Below, piece by piece: positions 25,173 through 33,376 of a stretch of DNA of 64,000 bases. Position 1 is the stretch's first letter. Every line of letters starts with the position of its first letter. The translations under genes were made by a program, and so were the position numbers. The notes under the pieces were generated by a model that made no database searches, was not told the DNA's origin, and was given only the letters and a program-made list of their open reading frames with translations. Source of the stretch: Novosphingobium sp. (lineage in GTDB: Bacteria; Pseudomonadota; Alphaproteobacteria; Sphingomonadales; Sphingomonadaceae); contig JACKKY010000002.1 in the NCBI GenBank assembly GCA_024236175.1, positions 806,001-870,000 of the forward strand. The letters are read 5' to 3'.

Positions 25173-26141
25173 ATGCAACTTTCCATGCGCTTCGACTTTC
25201 GCAACCCGGCCTTTGCCGGGACCAGCATGGCCGATCGCTATGCCGCCGCCCTCGACATGGCCGAATGGGCGGACAACCTTGGCATCCCCGCCGGCATCGC
25301 CGTTTCCGAGCACCACGGCTCCGAGGACGGCTACATCCCCAGCCCGGGACTGATCCTGGCGGCGATGGCCGCGCGCACGAAGAACGTCCGCTTCAGCGTC
25401 GCGGCCCTGATCGCACCGTTCCACGATCCGCTCAGGATCGCCGAGGACTTCTGCGTGCTCGACAACCTCAGCAAGGGGCGCGTCGACCTGATCGTGGCCG
25501 GCGGATACACGCCGAGCGAGTTCGAGATGTTCGGCGTGCTGCCCAAGGAGCGACCCCAGCGCGTCACCGAGATGGTCAAGACGCTCAAGGCGGCCTTCGC
25601 CGGCAAGCCGTTCGAATACCGGGGCCGGACCGTCCACATCACGCCCGAGCCCGTCCGTCCGGGCGGACCGATGGTGATCCTGGGCGGAAGCAGCGAGCCG
25701 GCCGCGCGCCGGGCCGCGCGCATCGCCGATGCCTTCGTGCCGTCGTCCTCCGATTGCTGGGATTTCTACCGCGACGAGATGGTCAAGCTCGGCAAGCCCG
25801 ATCCCGGACCGCACCCGGGCGGCAGCACCGAAGTCACGGCGCTGGCGCGCGATCCCGATGCGGGCTGGAAGGCAATGGCGCCGTTCTTCCTCCACGAGAC
25901 CAACGCCTATGGCGCATGGAACGCGGCGGCGGACAAGAGCAGCCCCTATTTCGAAGTCCCGGACGAAGACGCGCTCAAGGCAACCGGTCGCTATCACGTG
26001 GTGACGCCAGAGCAGATGGTCGAGCAGCTCAAGGCGATGCCGGTGGCCCAGTTCCACCCGCTGTGCGGCGGCATGCCGATCGACCTGGCGTGGGAAAGCC
26101 TGCGCCTGTTCGAAAAGGAAGTGCTCCCGGCCTTGCGCTAG
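25173..26141 (+). CDS. LLM-class flavin-dependent oxidoreductase
   Basis: A 322-residue luciferase-like monooxygenase, F420/FMN-type TIM barrel. ATG 25173 follows GAGAGGA at 6-7 bases; longer open frame upstream lacks a site. Typical blocks are ADNLGIPAGIAVSEHH, SPGLILAAMAARTKNVRF, DPLRIAEDFCVLDNLSKGRVDLIVAGGYTPSEFEMFG and PVRPGGPMVILGGSSEPAARRAARIADAFVP. Substrate unknown. It diverges from the amidohydrolase and PKD-esterase genes, suggesting a shared catabolic role. Confidence 0.9.
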   Translation: MQLSMRFDFRNPAFAGTSMADRYAAALDMAEWADNLGIPAGIAVSEHHGSEDGYIPSPGLILAAMAARTKNVRFSVAALIAPFHDPLRIAEDFCVLDNLSKGRVDLIVAGGYTPSEFEMFGVLPKERPQRVTEMVKTLKAAFAGKPFEYRGRTVHITPEPVRPGGPMVILGGSSEPAARRAARIADAFVPSSSDCWDFYRDEMVKLGKPDPGPHPGGSTEVTALARDPDAGWKAMAPFFLHETNAYGAWNAAADKSSPYFEVPDEDALKATGRYHVVTPEQMVEQLKAMPVAQFHPLCGGMPIDLAWESLRLFEKEVLPALR

Positions 26142-26202
26142 GCTTGCCTTCCGGACCTCGTCCCCCTAGCGGCACGGCGTCAGTTTCAACCGGAGTCGAA
26201 GA

Positions 26203-27519
26203 ATGGTCCCCCGCTACGCCCGCCCCGCGATGACCGCGATCTGGGAACCGGAAGCGCGTTATCGCATCTGGTTCGAGATCGAGGCCCACGCCACCGAGAA
26301 GCTCGGCGAGCTGGGCGTGGTCCCCGCCAGCGCGGGCAAGGCGCTGTGGGACTGGTGGGCCACCGATCCGCAGATCGACGTCGCCGCGATCGACGCGATC
26401 GAAGCTGTCACCAAGCACGACGTGATCGCCTTTCTCGACTGGGTCGCGCAGCAGGTCGGCCCCGAAGCGCGCTTCATGCACCAGGGGATGACGAGCTCGG
26501 ACGTGCTCGACACGACGCTGGCGGTCCAGCTTGCGCGGGCATCGGACATATTGCTCGAAGATCTCGACCTGCTGCTGGCGGCGATCAGGCGCCGGGCGGA
26601 AGAGCACAAGTACACGCCGACCATCGGGCGCAGCCACGGCATCCACGCCGAACCGACGACCTTCGGTCTGAAGCTGGCGCAGGCCTATGCCGAGTTCGCG
26701 CGCTGCCGCGACCGGCTTGCCGCCGCGCGCGACGAGATCGCCACCTGCGCCATATCCGGCGCGGTCGGCACCTTCGCCAATATCGACCCGACCGTCGAGG
26801 ACTACGTCGCCGAAAAGCTGGGCCTGTCGCCCGAACCGATTTCCACCCAGGTGATCCCGCGCGACCGGCACGCGATGTTCTTCGCGACGCTGGGCGTGAT
26901 CGCCAGCTCGGTCGAGCGGCTTGCCGTCGAGGTGAGGCATCTGCAACGCACCGAGGTTCTGGAAGCGGAAGAGTATTTCTCGCCGGGCCAGAAAGGCAGC
27001 TCGGCGATGCCGCACAAGCGCAACCCGGTGCTGACCGAGAACCTCACCGGCCTCGCCCGCATGGTCCGCTCCGCCGTCACCCCTGCCCTCGAAAACGTGG
27101 CGCTGTGGCACGAGCGCGATATCTCGCACAGCTCTGTCGAGCGCTTCATCGGCCCCGACGCGACGATCACTCTCGACTTCGCGCTGGGCCGGCTTACGGG
27201 CGTGATCGACAAGCTCCTCGTCTACCCCGAGCGCATGCAGAAGAATCTGGACCGGATGGGCGGGCTCGTCCACTCGCAGCGGGTCCTGCTGGCGCTGACC
27301 CAGGCCGGGATCACCCGCGACGATGCCTACCGGCTGGTCCAGCGCAACGCCATGAAAGTCTGGGAATCGGAAGGGGAGCTGTCCCTGCTGGAGCTGCTCA
27401 AGGCCGACCCCGAAGTCGCGGCTGCCCTCTCGCCGTCGGAACTCGAAGAGAAGTTCAACCTCGATTACCACTTCAAGCAGGTGGACCGCATCTTCGATCG
27501 CGTGTTCGGGACGAAGTGA
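26203..27519 (+). CDS. purB: Adenylosuccinate lyase
   Basis: Cleaves SAICAR and adenylosuccinate in purine synthesis. The 438-residue protein begins MVPRYARPAMTAIWEPEARY and contains the fumarase/aspartase signature GSSAMPHKRNP, plus QGMTSSDVLDT and GRSHGIHAEPTTFGLK (catalytic His). Length and start are typical of the alphaproteobacterial group. It lies alone between the monooxygenase and the lapA-like gene. Confidence 0.98.
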   Translation: MVPRYARPAMTAIWEPEARYRIWFEIEAHATEKLGELGVVPASAGKALWDWWATDPQIDVAAIDAIEAVTKHDVIAFLDWVAQQVGPEARFMHQGMTSSDVLDTTLAVQLARASDILLEDLDLLLAAIRRRAEEHKYTPTIGRSHGIHAEPTTFGLKLAQAYAEFARCRDRLAAARDEIATCAISGAVGTFANIDPTVEDYVAEKLGLSPEPISTQVIPRDRHAMFFATLGVIASSVERLAVEVRHLQRTEVLEAEEYFSPGQKGSSAMPHKRNPVLTENLTGLARMVRSAVTPALENVALWHERDISHSSVERFIGPDATITLDFALGRLTGVIDKLLVYPERMQKNLDRMGGLVHSQRVLLALTQAGITRDDAYRLVQRNAMKVWESEGELSLLELLKADPEVAAALSPSELEEKFNLDYHFKQVDRIFDRVFGTK

Positions 27520-27632
27520 TCCCGACTTGCGCCCATTGCCGGCCCCGGACGGTGACGCCCGCCGCTCTTCCCATGCCAGCCAATCCCGCCTAGCATCGCA
27601 GCGGAATTGCAAGGGAGACAGAGAGGCACGCC

Positions 27633-27992
27633 ATGCAGATCGCCCGCACCGTCGTCTGGATCGTCATCACCGCAATCCTCGTATCGTTCATCGCGATGAA
27701 CTGGGAGCGCGCGCCGGTGAATTTCTGGCCACTGGAAGACAGCTATCTCCGGTTCGAATGGCCGGTCGGCGTCATCGCGCTGCTCTTCTTCCTGCTCGGG
27801 CTGGTGCCGATGTGGCTGCTGCACCGCGCCGGACGCTGGCGACTGAACCGGCGGATAAGCGCGCTGGAGAACAGCGTGCGGGCAACTGCGGCCGCAGCCC
27901 CCGTTGCCAGCGCCGTCTTGCCTGAAGCCGATACCGAACCGGATACGCAACCCGAAACCGCAACCGAGAAAACGGAAGACACCGCGAGCTGA
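27633..27992 (+). CDS. LapA-domain membrane protein (DUF1049)
   Basis: A 119-residue protein with two membrane helices (about 5-24 and 46-64), the loop NWERAPVNFWPLE between them, and a cytoplasmic helix (RRISALENSVRATAA) with an acidic tail. This matches the LapA (lipopolysaccharide assembly protein A, DUF1049) family, which in E. coli affects LPS synthesis. An AAGGGAGA-type ribosome site is upstream. The stop is one base before the pyrF start, indicating coupling. Confidence 0.85.
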   Translation: MQIARTVVWIVITAILVSFIAMNWERAPVNFWPLEDSYLRFEWPVGVIALLFFLLGLVPMWLLHRAGRWRLNRRISALENSVRATAAAAPVASAVLPEADTEPDTQPETATEKTEDTAS

Positions 27993-27993
27993 T

Positions 27994-28671
27994 ATGAACC
28001 ACAACCCTATCTTCCTTGCCCTTGACCTGCCCCGCCTGGATGCCGCCGAGGAGCTGGCCCGCAAGGTTGCCGATCATATCGGCGGGCTGAAGCTCGGCCT
28101 CGAGTTCTTTTGCGCGCACGGGCATCACGGCGTCCACGAGATCGCCAAGACCGGGTTGCCGATCTTCCTCGACCTCAAGCTGCATGACATTCCCAACACG
28201 GTGGCGGCGGCGATGCAGGCGATCCATGTCCTCGAACCCGCGATCGTGACCGTCCACGCCTCCGGCGGGCGGGCGATGATGGAAGACGCCAAGGCCGCCG
28301 CCGGCGAACATACCAAGGTTGTGGGCGTAACCGTCCTCACCAGTTTCGACGATTCCGACCTCAAGCCGATCGGCATCAACGACAGCCCGCACGACCAGGC
28401 GCTGCGGCTGGCGGAACTGGCGCACGCATCCGGCCTCGACGGCATCGTCTGCTCCGGGCACGAGGTGGCGGCGGTGCATGACCAATGGAAGGACGGCTTC
28501 TTCGTCGTGCCCGGACTGCGCCTGCCCAAGGGCAAGTCCGGCGACCAGAAGCGGATCGTGACCCCGCGTGAGGCGCGCGATGCCGGCGCCAGCGTGCTGG
28601 TGATCGGCCGCCCGATCAGGAGCGCCGAAGATCCGGTGGTAGCCGCCCGCGCGATCGAGGCAACTCTTTGA
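27994..28671 (+). CDS. pyrF: Orotidine 5'-phosphate decarboxylase
   Basis: Last step of UMP synthesis. The 225-residue protein from ATG 27994 begins MNHNPIFLALDLPRLDAA. The catalytic motif is FLDLKLHDIPNTV (Asp-Lys-x-x-Asp array). Phosphate-binding motifs are VVPGLRLPKG and VLVIGRPI. A frame extension upstream overlaps the lapA-like gene and is rejected. Its stop overlaps the TTG of the downstream beta-lactamase gene. Confidence 0.97.
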   Translation: MNHNPIFLALDLPRLDAAEELARKVADHIGGLKLGLEFFCAHGHHGVHEIAKTGLPIFLDLKLHDIPNTVAAAMQAIHVLEPAIVTVHASGGRAMMEDAKAAAGEHTKVVGVTVLTSFDDSDLKPIGINDSPHDQALRLAELAHASGLDGIVCSGHEVAAVHDQWKDGFFVVPGLRLPKGKSGDQKRIVTPREARDAGASVLVIGRPIRSAEDPVVAARAIEATL

Positions 28672-29492
28672 GACGTCAAGGCTGGCGAATTCGGGCGATT
28701 GTCGCCCTGTTCACCGGCCTGTCGACACTAACCGCTTCCTGCTCGCCAGCCCCCGCCGAAACCTCCCGGGCGGCAATGCCGGGGCCTGCCGCCCGTTGGG
28801 GCGAAGTGACTTTCCAGGCCATTGCTCCCGGCATCTGGCTGCACTCGGAATACGCGGACCCGCCCGGCGTCGGCCCCACCCGCAGCAACGGGCTGATCGT
28901 CGAGGCTGGCGACCACTCGATACTCGTCGACACCGCTTGGAACGATGCCCAGACCGGATCGATAGTGGAGTGGGCCGAGGCATCGCTGCACAGACCCGTG
29001 GCGGCAGCGATCGTCACCCACGCGCATCACGACAAGATGGGCGGCATAGCCGCCTTGCGGAGCGCGGGTATCAGGACCTTCGCCAATCGCCTTACCAACG
29101 CCGACGCGCCGAAGCGCGGGCTCCTTCCCGCAGACGTATCGCTCGACTTCGATTCCGGAGGCTGGCTCACCGCGGAATCGGCGCGCGCTGCCGAACCGCT
29201 CGGCGCGATCCGCCCCTACTTCCCGGGCGCCGGACATACCCGCGACAACATCGTGGTCGGCGTCGCAGATGGAGCCGTCCTGTTCGGCGGATGCCTGATC
29301 CGTCCATCGGACGCGCAATCTCTGGGAAACACGAGCGATGGCGACATTGCGCACTGGGGCATCGCCGCCAGGGCGGCGGGAGCGGCATTCCCCAACGCGA
29401 CGGTCGTGATCCCGAGTCACGGCGACATCGCCGGCAGGGACCTGATCGAACTGACCGCCCGCCTAGCCCTCGCCGCGCAAGCGCCGAGATAG
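28668..29492 (+). CDS. NDM-like subclass B1 metallo-beta-lactamase
   Basis: A 274-residue exported zinc hydrolase. TTG 28668 overlaps the pyrF stop (TTGA); the N-terminus RRQGWRIR plus a hydrophobic stretch ending TASC (Cys 25) could be a lipoprotein signal. All B1 zinc ligands are visible: His 118, His 120 and Asp 122 in THAHHDKMGG, His 190 in PGAGHTRDN, Cys 209 in FGGCLI, His 251 in PSHGD. Asn 221 of SLGN is present; Arg 212 sits where NDM has Lys 211. Long stretches recall NDM-1 (SNGLIV, LVDTAWNDAQT, DNIVVG). Family role: beta-lactam hydrolysis; activity here untested. Confidence 0.92.
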   Translation: MRRQGWRIRAIVALFTGLSTLTASCSPAPAETSRAAMPGPAARWGEVTFQAIAPGIWLHSEYADPPGVGPTRSNGLIVEAGDHSILVDTAWNDAQTGSIVEWAEASLHRPVAAAIVTHAHHDKMGGIAALRSAGIRTFANRLTNADAPKRGLLPADVSLDFDSGGWLTAESARAAEPLGAIRPYFPGAGHTRDNIVVGVADGAVLFGGCLIRPSDAQSLGNTSDGDIAHWGIAARAAGAAFPNATVVIPSHGDIAGRDLIELTARLALAAQAPR

Positions 29493-29582
29493 CATGACCG
29501 GGCAACGGCCCTGCCGGCCATTCAGGCTCAGGAAACAACGGGCGGGGCAATTCGTTCACAAGAAGAACAAAGGAGATTGCCG

Positions 29583-30347
29583 ATGAAGCGCCTTTCCCTG
29601 GCCCCCGCACTCGCCGCCCTTTCCCTTTGCGCGCTTGCCGCGCCCCTGCCCGCGCTTGCGCAAGACGGCAGCTCCGGCCCGGTCGTCGCCGCCGGCCACT
29701 CGATGCTGACCGTCAGCGCCGAGGGCCGCTCGTCCCGCGAACCCGACCTTGCGGTGTTCACCGCAGGCGTCGCCACGACCGGCAAGACCGCCGGCGAAGC
29801 GCTCAGCGAGAATTCGGTTGCGATGAACCGTGTGATCCAGGCCCTGAAGCGCGCCGGGATTGCCGACCGGGACATCCAGACCAGCAACCTCAGCCTCAAT
29901 CCGGTCTACGGCAACCGCACGCGGACGGCGAACACGCTGGAAGAGCAGATGCCACCGATCCTGGGCTATCGCGCCAACAACACGGTGACGGTCAAGCAGC
30001 GCAAGCTCGAACAGTTCGGGCGCGTGATCGATACCCTGGTTTCCGCAGGCGCAAACCAGGTCAACGGGCCCAACTTCCAGATCGACGAACCCGACTCAGC
30101 CATGGACGAGGCACGCACCCAAGCCGTCGGGAAGGCGCGGGAAAGAGCCAGTCTCTATGCCCGCGCCGCAGGCCTGCGGGTGGTCCGGATACTGACGATC
30201 AGCGAAGGCGGCAGCTATTCTCCGCGACCGCCGGTCATGTACGCCCGCGCCGCAATGGATGCCTCTGAAAGCGCGCCCACACCCGTCGCTGCCGGGGAAG
30301 TGGAAGTGCAGGCCAACGTCACGGTAAGCTTCGAACTGGCGCCTTGA
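29583..30347 (+). CDS. SIMPL-domain (DUF541) periplasmic protein
   Basis: A 254-residue secreted protein. ATG 29583 has AGGAG 7 bases upstream. The signal peptide is MKRLSLAPALAALSLCALAAP followed by ALA cleavage before QDG. The mature part has the SIMPL pattern: ISAEGRSSREPDLA-like start, AGVATTGKTAGEALSENSVAMNRVIQALKRAGI, DIQTSNLSLNPVY, and a Leu/Val-rich C-terminal strand. Homologues (YggE, BP26) are periplasmic oligomers of uncertain role, often linked to oxidative stress. Preceded by the beta-lactamase gene and followed by trpF. Confidence 0.9.
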   Translation: MKRLSLAPALAALSLCALAAPLPALAQDGSSGPVVAAGHSMLTVSAEGRSSREPDLAVFTAGVATTGKTAGEALSENSVAMNRVIQALKRAGIADRDIQTSNLSLNPVYGNRTRTANTLEEQMPPILGYRANNTVTVKQRKLEQFGRVIDTLVSAGANQVNGPNFQIDEPDSAMDEARTQAVGKARERASLYARAAGLRVVRILTISEGGSYSPRPPVMYARAAMDASESAPTPVAAGEVEVQANVTVSFELAP

Positions 30348-30378
30348 CCTGCCCGCGCCGGGCGCTAACCCCGCGCGC

Positions 30379-31020
30379 ATGCCCAGCCCGGCGATCAAGA
30401 TCTGCGGCCTGAAGACCGCCGAAGCGCTCGACGCAGCCGTGAAGGCGCGCGCCGACTACGTCGGCTTCGTCTTCTTTCCGCCCAGCCCCCGCCACCTGCC
30501 GCTCGCTGACGCGGCGGAGCTGGCCGCGCGTGCGGACGGCAAGGTGAAGCGCGTGGCGCTGATGGTCGATCCGGACGACGCGGCCATTTCCGAGATCCTG
30601 TCCGCCGTGCACCTCGATGCGCTCCAGCTTCACGGCAAGGAGACGCCCGAACGCAGCGCGCAGATCAGGGCCCGCTTCGGCCTGCCGGTCTGGAAGGCGC
30701 TGTCCGTCGCGTCACCGGAGGATGTGGCTCGCGCCGGAAGCTACGCGGGCGCGGCCAACCTCGTCCTGTTCGATGCCAAGACGCCGAAGAATGCCTTGCC
30801 CGGCGGCATGGGGCTTTCGTTCGACTGGAAGCTGGTCGCAAACTGGAACGGACCGCTGGCGTGGGGCCTTGCCGGAGGGCTGACGCCCGACAACGTGGGC
30901 GAGGCGATCCGGCTCACCGGCACGCCATTAGTCGATACGTCCTCGGGCGTGGAAAGCGCGCCGGGGGTGAAGGATACAGGCCGGATCGCGCGGTTCTGCG
31001 CCGCCGTCAGAGCCGCATAG
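30379..31020 (+). CDS. trpF: Phosphoribosylanthranilate isomerase
   Basis: Third step of tryptophan synthesis from anthranilate. The 213-residue TIM barrel begins MPSPAIKICGLKTAEALDAA (catalytic Cys in KICGLK) and has YVGFVFFPPSPRHL, DALQLHGKETPE, LLFDAKTP-like VLFDAKTPKN, WGLAGGLTPDNV and VDTSSGVESAPGVKD (catalytic Asp region). It is normally followed by trpB-trpA; here two unrelated genes come between. Confidence 0.97.
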   Translation: MPSPAIKICGLKTAEALDAAVKARADYVGFVFFPPSPRHLPLADAAELAARADGKVKRVALMVDPDDAAISEILSAVHLDALQLHGKETPERSAQIRARFGLPVWKALSVASPEDVARAGSYAGAANLVLFDAKTPKNALPGGMGLSFDWKLVANWNGPLAWGLAGGLTPDNVGEAIRLTGTPLVDTSSGVESAPGVKDTGRIARFCAAVRAA

Positions 31021-31036
31021 AAAGGAGTCAGGCAGC

Positions 31037-31408
31037 ATGAAGAAACTTGGATATGCGATGGCGGCCATGCTGCTGGCCTCGACCGTATCGGTGCCCGCGC
31101 AGGCCCGCCCCTTCGTGACCTCGAAGGACTTCCTCGATTTCTGCGCCGTGGACGAGGCCTACAATCAGTCTACCTGCTCCGCCTATGTATGGGGACTGGC
31201 CGAGGGGCTGCGGACCATGGCGATGAACTACAAGCCGGACTTCTGGTGCATGCCGCCCCGGGTCAACATGAAGGAGCTGTACGATATCGGCCGCGCCTTC
31301 ATGCTCAACAATCCCGACCTGCAGCACTACAAGCCGAGCGATCTGCTCACCCTTTCCTGGCAACAGGCCTATCCCTGCCCGATCGGGGACGAGGCGGAAA
31401 GCAAATAG
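31037..31408 (+). CDS. Rap1a/Tai-family secreted protein
   Basis: A 123-residue exported protein: AAAGGAG at 31021, signal peptide ending SVPAQA, then the Rap1a/Tai pattern DFLDFCAVDEAYNQSTCSAYVWGLAEGLR, FWCMPPRVN, FMLNNPDLQHYKPSDLL and YPCPIG, with four Cys that would form two disulfides. Rap1a proteins were first described as type VI immunity factors, but chromosomal relatives without an effector are common and unstudied. No T6SS gene is near. It is 16 bases after trpF, so likely co-transcribed with it. Confidence 0.75.
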   Translation: MKKLGYAMAAMLLASTVSVPAQARPFVTSKDFLDFCAVDEAYNQSTCSAYVWGLAEGLRTMAMNYKPDFWCMPPRVNMKELYDIGRAFMLNNPDLQHYKPSDLLTLSWQQAYPCPIGDEAESK

Positions 31409-31419
31409 GCCAATCGAAA

Positions 31420-31447
31420 AGGGGCGGCCCGTTGCCGGACCGCCCCT
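31420..31447. terminator. Hairpin between convergent genes
   Basis: AGGGGCGG (31420-31427) pairs with CCGCCCCT (31440-31447), 12-base loop with internal complementarity. It lies between the Rap1a-like gene and the convergent barrel gene, so it probably terminates one or both. No long T run. Confidence 0.6.
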
Positions 31448-31468
31448 CCCTCGCCGATCGCTGCGGGA

Positions 31469-31933
31469 TCAGAACCTGATACCGAGGCCGGCGACGGCGC
31501 CGTCATAATCGCTGACGCCGTTGCCGATGAAGTGATGGCGGTATTCAACCTTGCCGTAGAGCTTGCTGCCGAAATTGTGCTGGTAGCCGGCCCCGCCGGT
31601 GATTTCCTCCTCGCAGGTCCGGCACGGCTTGGTCTGGTAGCTGGTCACGGCATAGAGCTTGCCGGCGTCTCCGGCCTTGATGCCGGCCCTGCCGCCGATG
31701 CCGAAAGATACGCGCTGGTTCGAGTCCAGGATCTTGTCGGCGGACGTCTCGAGGCCCACGAAGCCACTGTCACCCATATCCCAGTCGTATCCGACAGCGG
31801 CACCGGCGGTGCCCTCGCTGTCGTCGCCATCCCAGACGACCCCGCCATGGCCTTCGATGCGGCCTTCATTGGCAAACGCCGGCGAAGCTGCGGCTGCAGC
31901 GGCTGCAACGAGCGGGAGAAGAACTTTACGCAT
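31469..31933 (-). CDS. Small outer-membrane beta-barrel protein
   Basis: A 154-residue protein from ATG 31933: signal peptide MRKVLLPLVAAAAAAASPAFA, then alternating-polarity strands (GAAVGYDWDMGDSGFVGLETSA, SFGIGGRAGIKAGDAGKLYAVTSYQ, GAGYQHNFGSKLYGKVEYRHH), ending with an aromatic-type C-terminal strand GAVAGLGIRF. This is the layout of the opacity/porin-like (OMP_b-brl) family, eight strands expected. A CRTC pair is present. The gene interrupts the trp genes on the opposite strand. An inverted repeat lies upstream. Confidence 0.8.
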   Translation of the reverse strand: MRKVLLPLVAAAAAAASPAFANEGRIEGHGGVVWDGDDSEGTAGAAVGYDWDMGDSGFVGLETSADKILDSNQRVSFGIGGRAGIKAGDAGKLYAVTSYQTKPCRTCEEEITGGAGYQHNFGSKLYGKVEYRHHFIGNGVSDYDGAVAGLGIRF

Positions 31934-32003
31934 AAGAAACTCCTGAAAAATCAACCCCATGACAGGGGCAGCCGGGAGCTACGCAGCCTTGCCTTGCGGA
32001 CCA

Positions 32004-32020
32004 ATGAACCGTTTGTTCAT
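32004..32020. promoter_or_regulatory. TetR-like operator candidate upstream of barrel gene
   Basis: ATGAAC-CGTTT-GTTCAT, perfect 6-base arms with a 5-base centre, about 70 bases upstream of the barrel gene start (leftward) and 142 bases upstream of trpB. Its shape resembles sites bound by TetR-family dimers. No regulator gene is nearby. Confidence 0.35.
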
Positions 32021-32161
32021 AAGTGTCGCATGGGTGATATGATGTGTCTCTTCTGCGGTATTGCGTTGTAAATTCGCTTACGCGGAAGGCCCGATCGGCA
32101 CCCTGCCCCGATCCCGAAAAGCTGGACTTCGCGGGCCTGCTCTGCCAATCGCGCGAGCGCC

Positions 32162-33376
32162 ATGAACGCACCGAACCCCAACAGTTTCCGCAACCAGCCG
32201 GACGAGCGCGGCCATTTCGGCCAGTTCGGCGGCCGCTATGTCGCGGAAACGCTGATGCCGCTGATCCTCGACCTCGAAAAGGAATACAAGGCGGCCAAGG
32301 ACGATCCCTCCTTCCGGGAAGAATTCGAGGACCTGCTCGAACATTATGTCGGCCGGCCGAGCCCGCTCTATTTCGCGCCGCGGCTGACCGAGGAATTGGG
32401 CGGCGCGCAGGTCTGGTTCAAGCGCGACGAGCTCAACCACACCGGCGCGCACAAGATCAACAATTGCATCGGGCAGATCCTGCTCGCGATCCGCATGGGC
32501 AAGACCCGGATCATCGCCGAGACTGGCGCGGGCCAGCACGGCGTCGCCACCGCGACCGTTGCCGCGCGCTTCGGCCTGCCCTGCGTCGTCTACATGGGTG
32601 CGACCGACGTCGAGCGGCAGCAGCCCAACGTCTTCCGCATGAAGCTGCTGGGCGCGGAAGTGATCCCGGTTGAAAGCGGCGCCAGGACGCTCAAGGACGC
32701 GATGAACGAGGCGCTGCGCGACTGGGTCGCGAACGTCCACGACACATTCTACATCATCGGCACCGCGGCAGGCCCGCACCCCTATCCGGAGCTGGTGCGC
32801 GACTTCCAGTCCGTGATCGGCCGCGAGGCGCGCGAACAGATGCTCGCCCGCACGGGCAAGCTGCCGGACCTGCTGGTCGCGGCGATCGGCGGCGGCTCCA
32901 ACGCCATCGGCCTGTTCCACCCCTTCCTCGACGATGCGGATGTGAAGATGCTCGGCGTCGAGGCGGCAGGCCACGGGCTCGACAAGCAGCACGCCGCCTC
33001 GCTCGCGGGCGGCAGGCCCGGCATCCTCCACGGTAACAAGACCTACCTGTTGCAGGACGAGGACGGCCAGATCGCGGAGGCCCATTCTATCAGCGCCGGT
33101 CTGGACTATCCCGGCATCGGTCCTGAACATTCCTGGCTCAAGGAGATCGGCCGGGTCGACTACACCTCGGTCACCGACGACGAGGCGCTGCAGGCCTTCC
33201 AGCTGCTCTGCCGCACCGAGGGCATCATCCCGGCACTCGAACCGAGCCATGCGATCGCCGCCGTCAGGAAAGTCGCCCCGACCATGGGCAAGGACGAGAT
33301 CATCCTCGCCAACCTGTGCGGTCGCGGCGACAAGGACATCTTCACTGTGGCCGACGCGCTGGGGGTGAAGCTGTGA
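32162..33376 (+). CDS. trpB: Tryptophan synthase beta chain
   Basis: Joins indole and serine to make tryptophan using PLP. The 404 residues begin MNAPNPNSFRNQPDERGHFGQFGGRYVAETLMP. The PLP lysine is Lys 98 in ELNHTGAHKINN; the phosphate-binding GGGSNAIG and the AGLDYPGIGPEHSWL block are intact. trpA starts within its stop (GTGA). The 200-base upstream gap must hold a trpBA promoter because the preceding gene faces the other way. Confidence 0.98.
   Translation: MNAPNPNSFRNQPDERGHFGQFGGRYVAETLMPLILDLEKEYKAAKDDPSFREEFEDLLEHYVGRPSPLYFAPRLTEELGGAQVWFKRDELNHTGAHKINNCIGQILLAIRMGKTRIIAETGAGQHGVATATVAARFGLPCVVYMGATDVERQQPNVFRMKLLGAEVIPVESGARTLKDAMNEALRDWVANVHDTFYIIGTAAGPHPYPELVRDFQSVIGREAREQMLARTGKLPDLLVAAIGGGSNAIGLFHPFLDDADVKMLGVEAAGHGLDKQHAASLAGGRPGILHGNKTYLLQDEDGQIAEAHSISAGLDYPGIGPEHSWLKEIGRVDYTSVTDDEALQAFQLLCRTEGIIPALEPSHAIAAVRKVAPTMGKDEIILANLCGRGDKDIFTVADALGVKL

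Noticed and set aside
31037..31408. Type VI secretion immunity function for the Rap1a-like gene
   Set aside because: No effector or T6SS gene in the window; only the family fold is supported.
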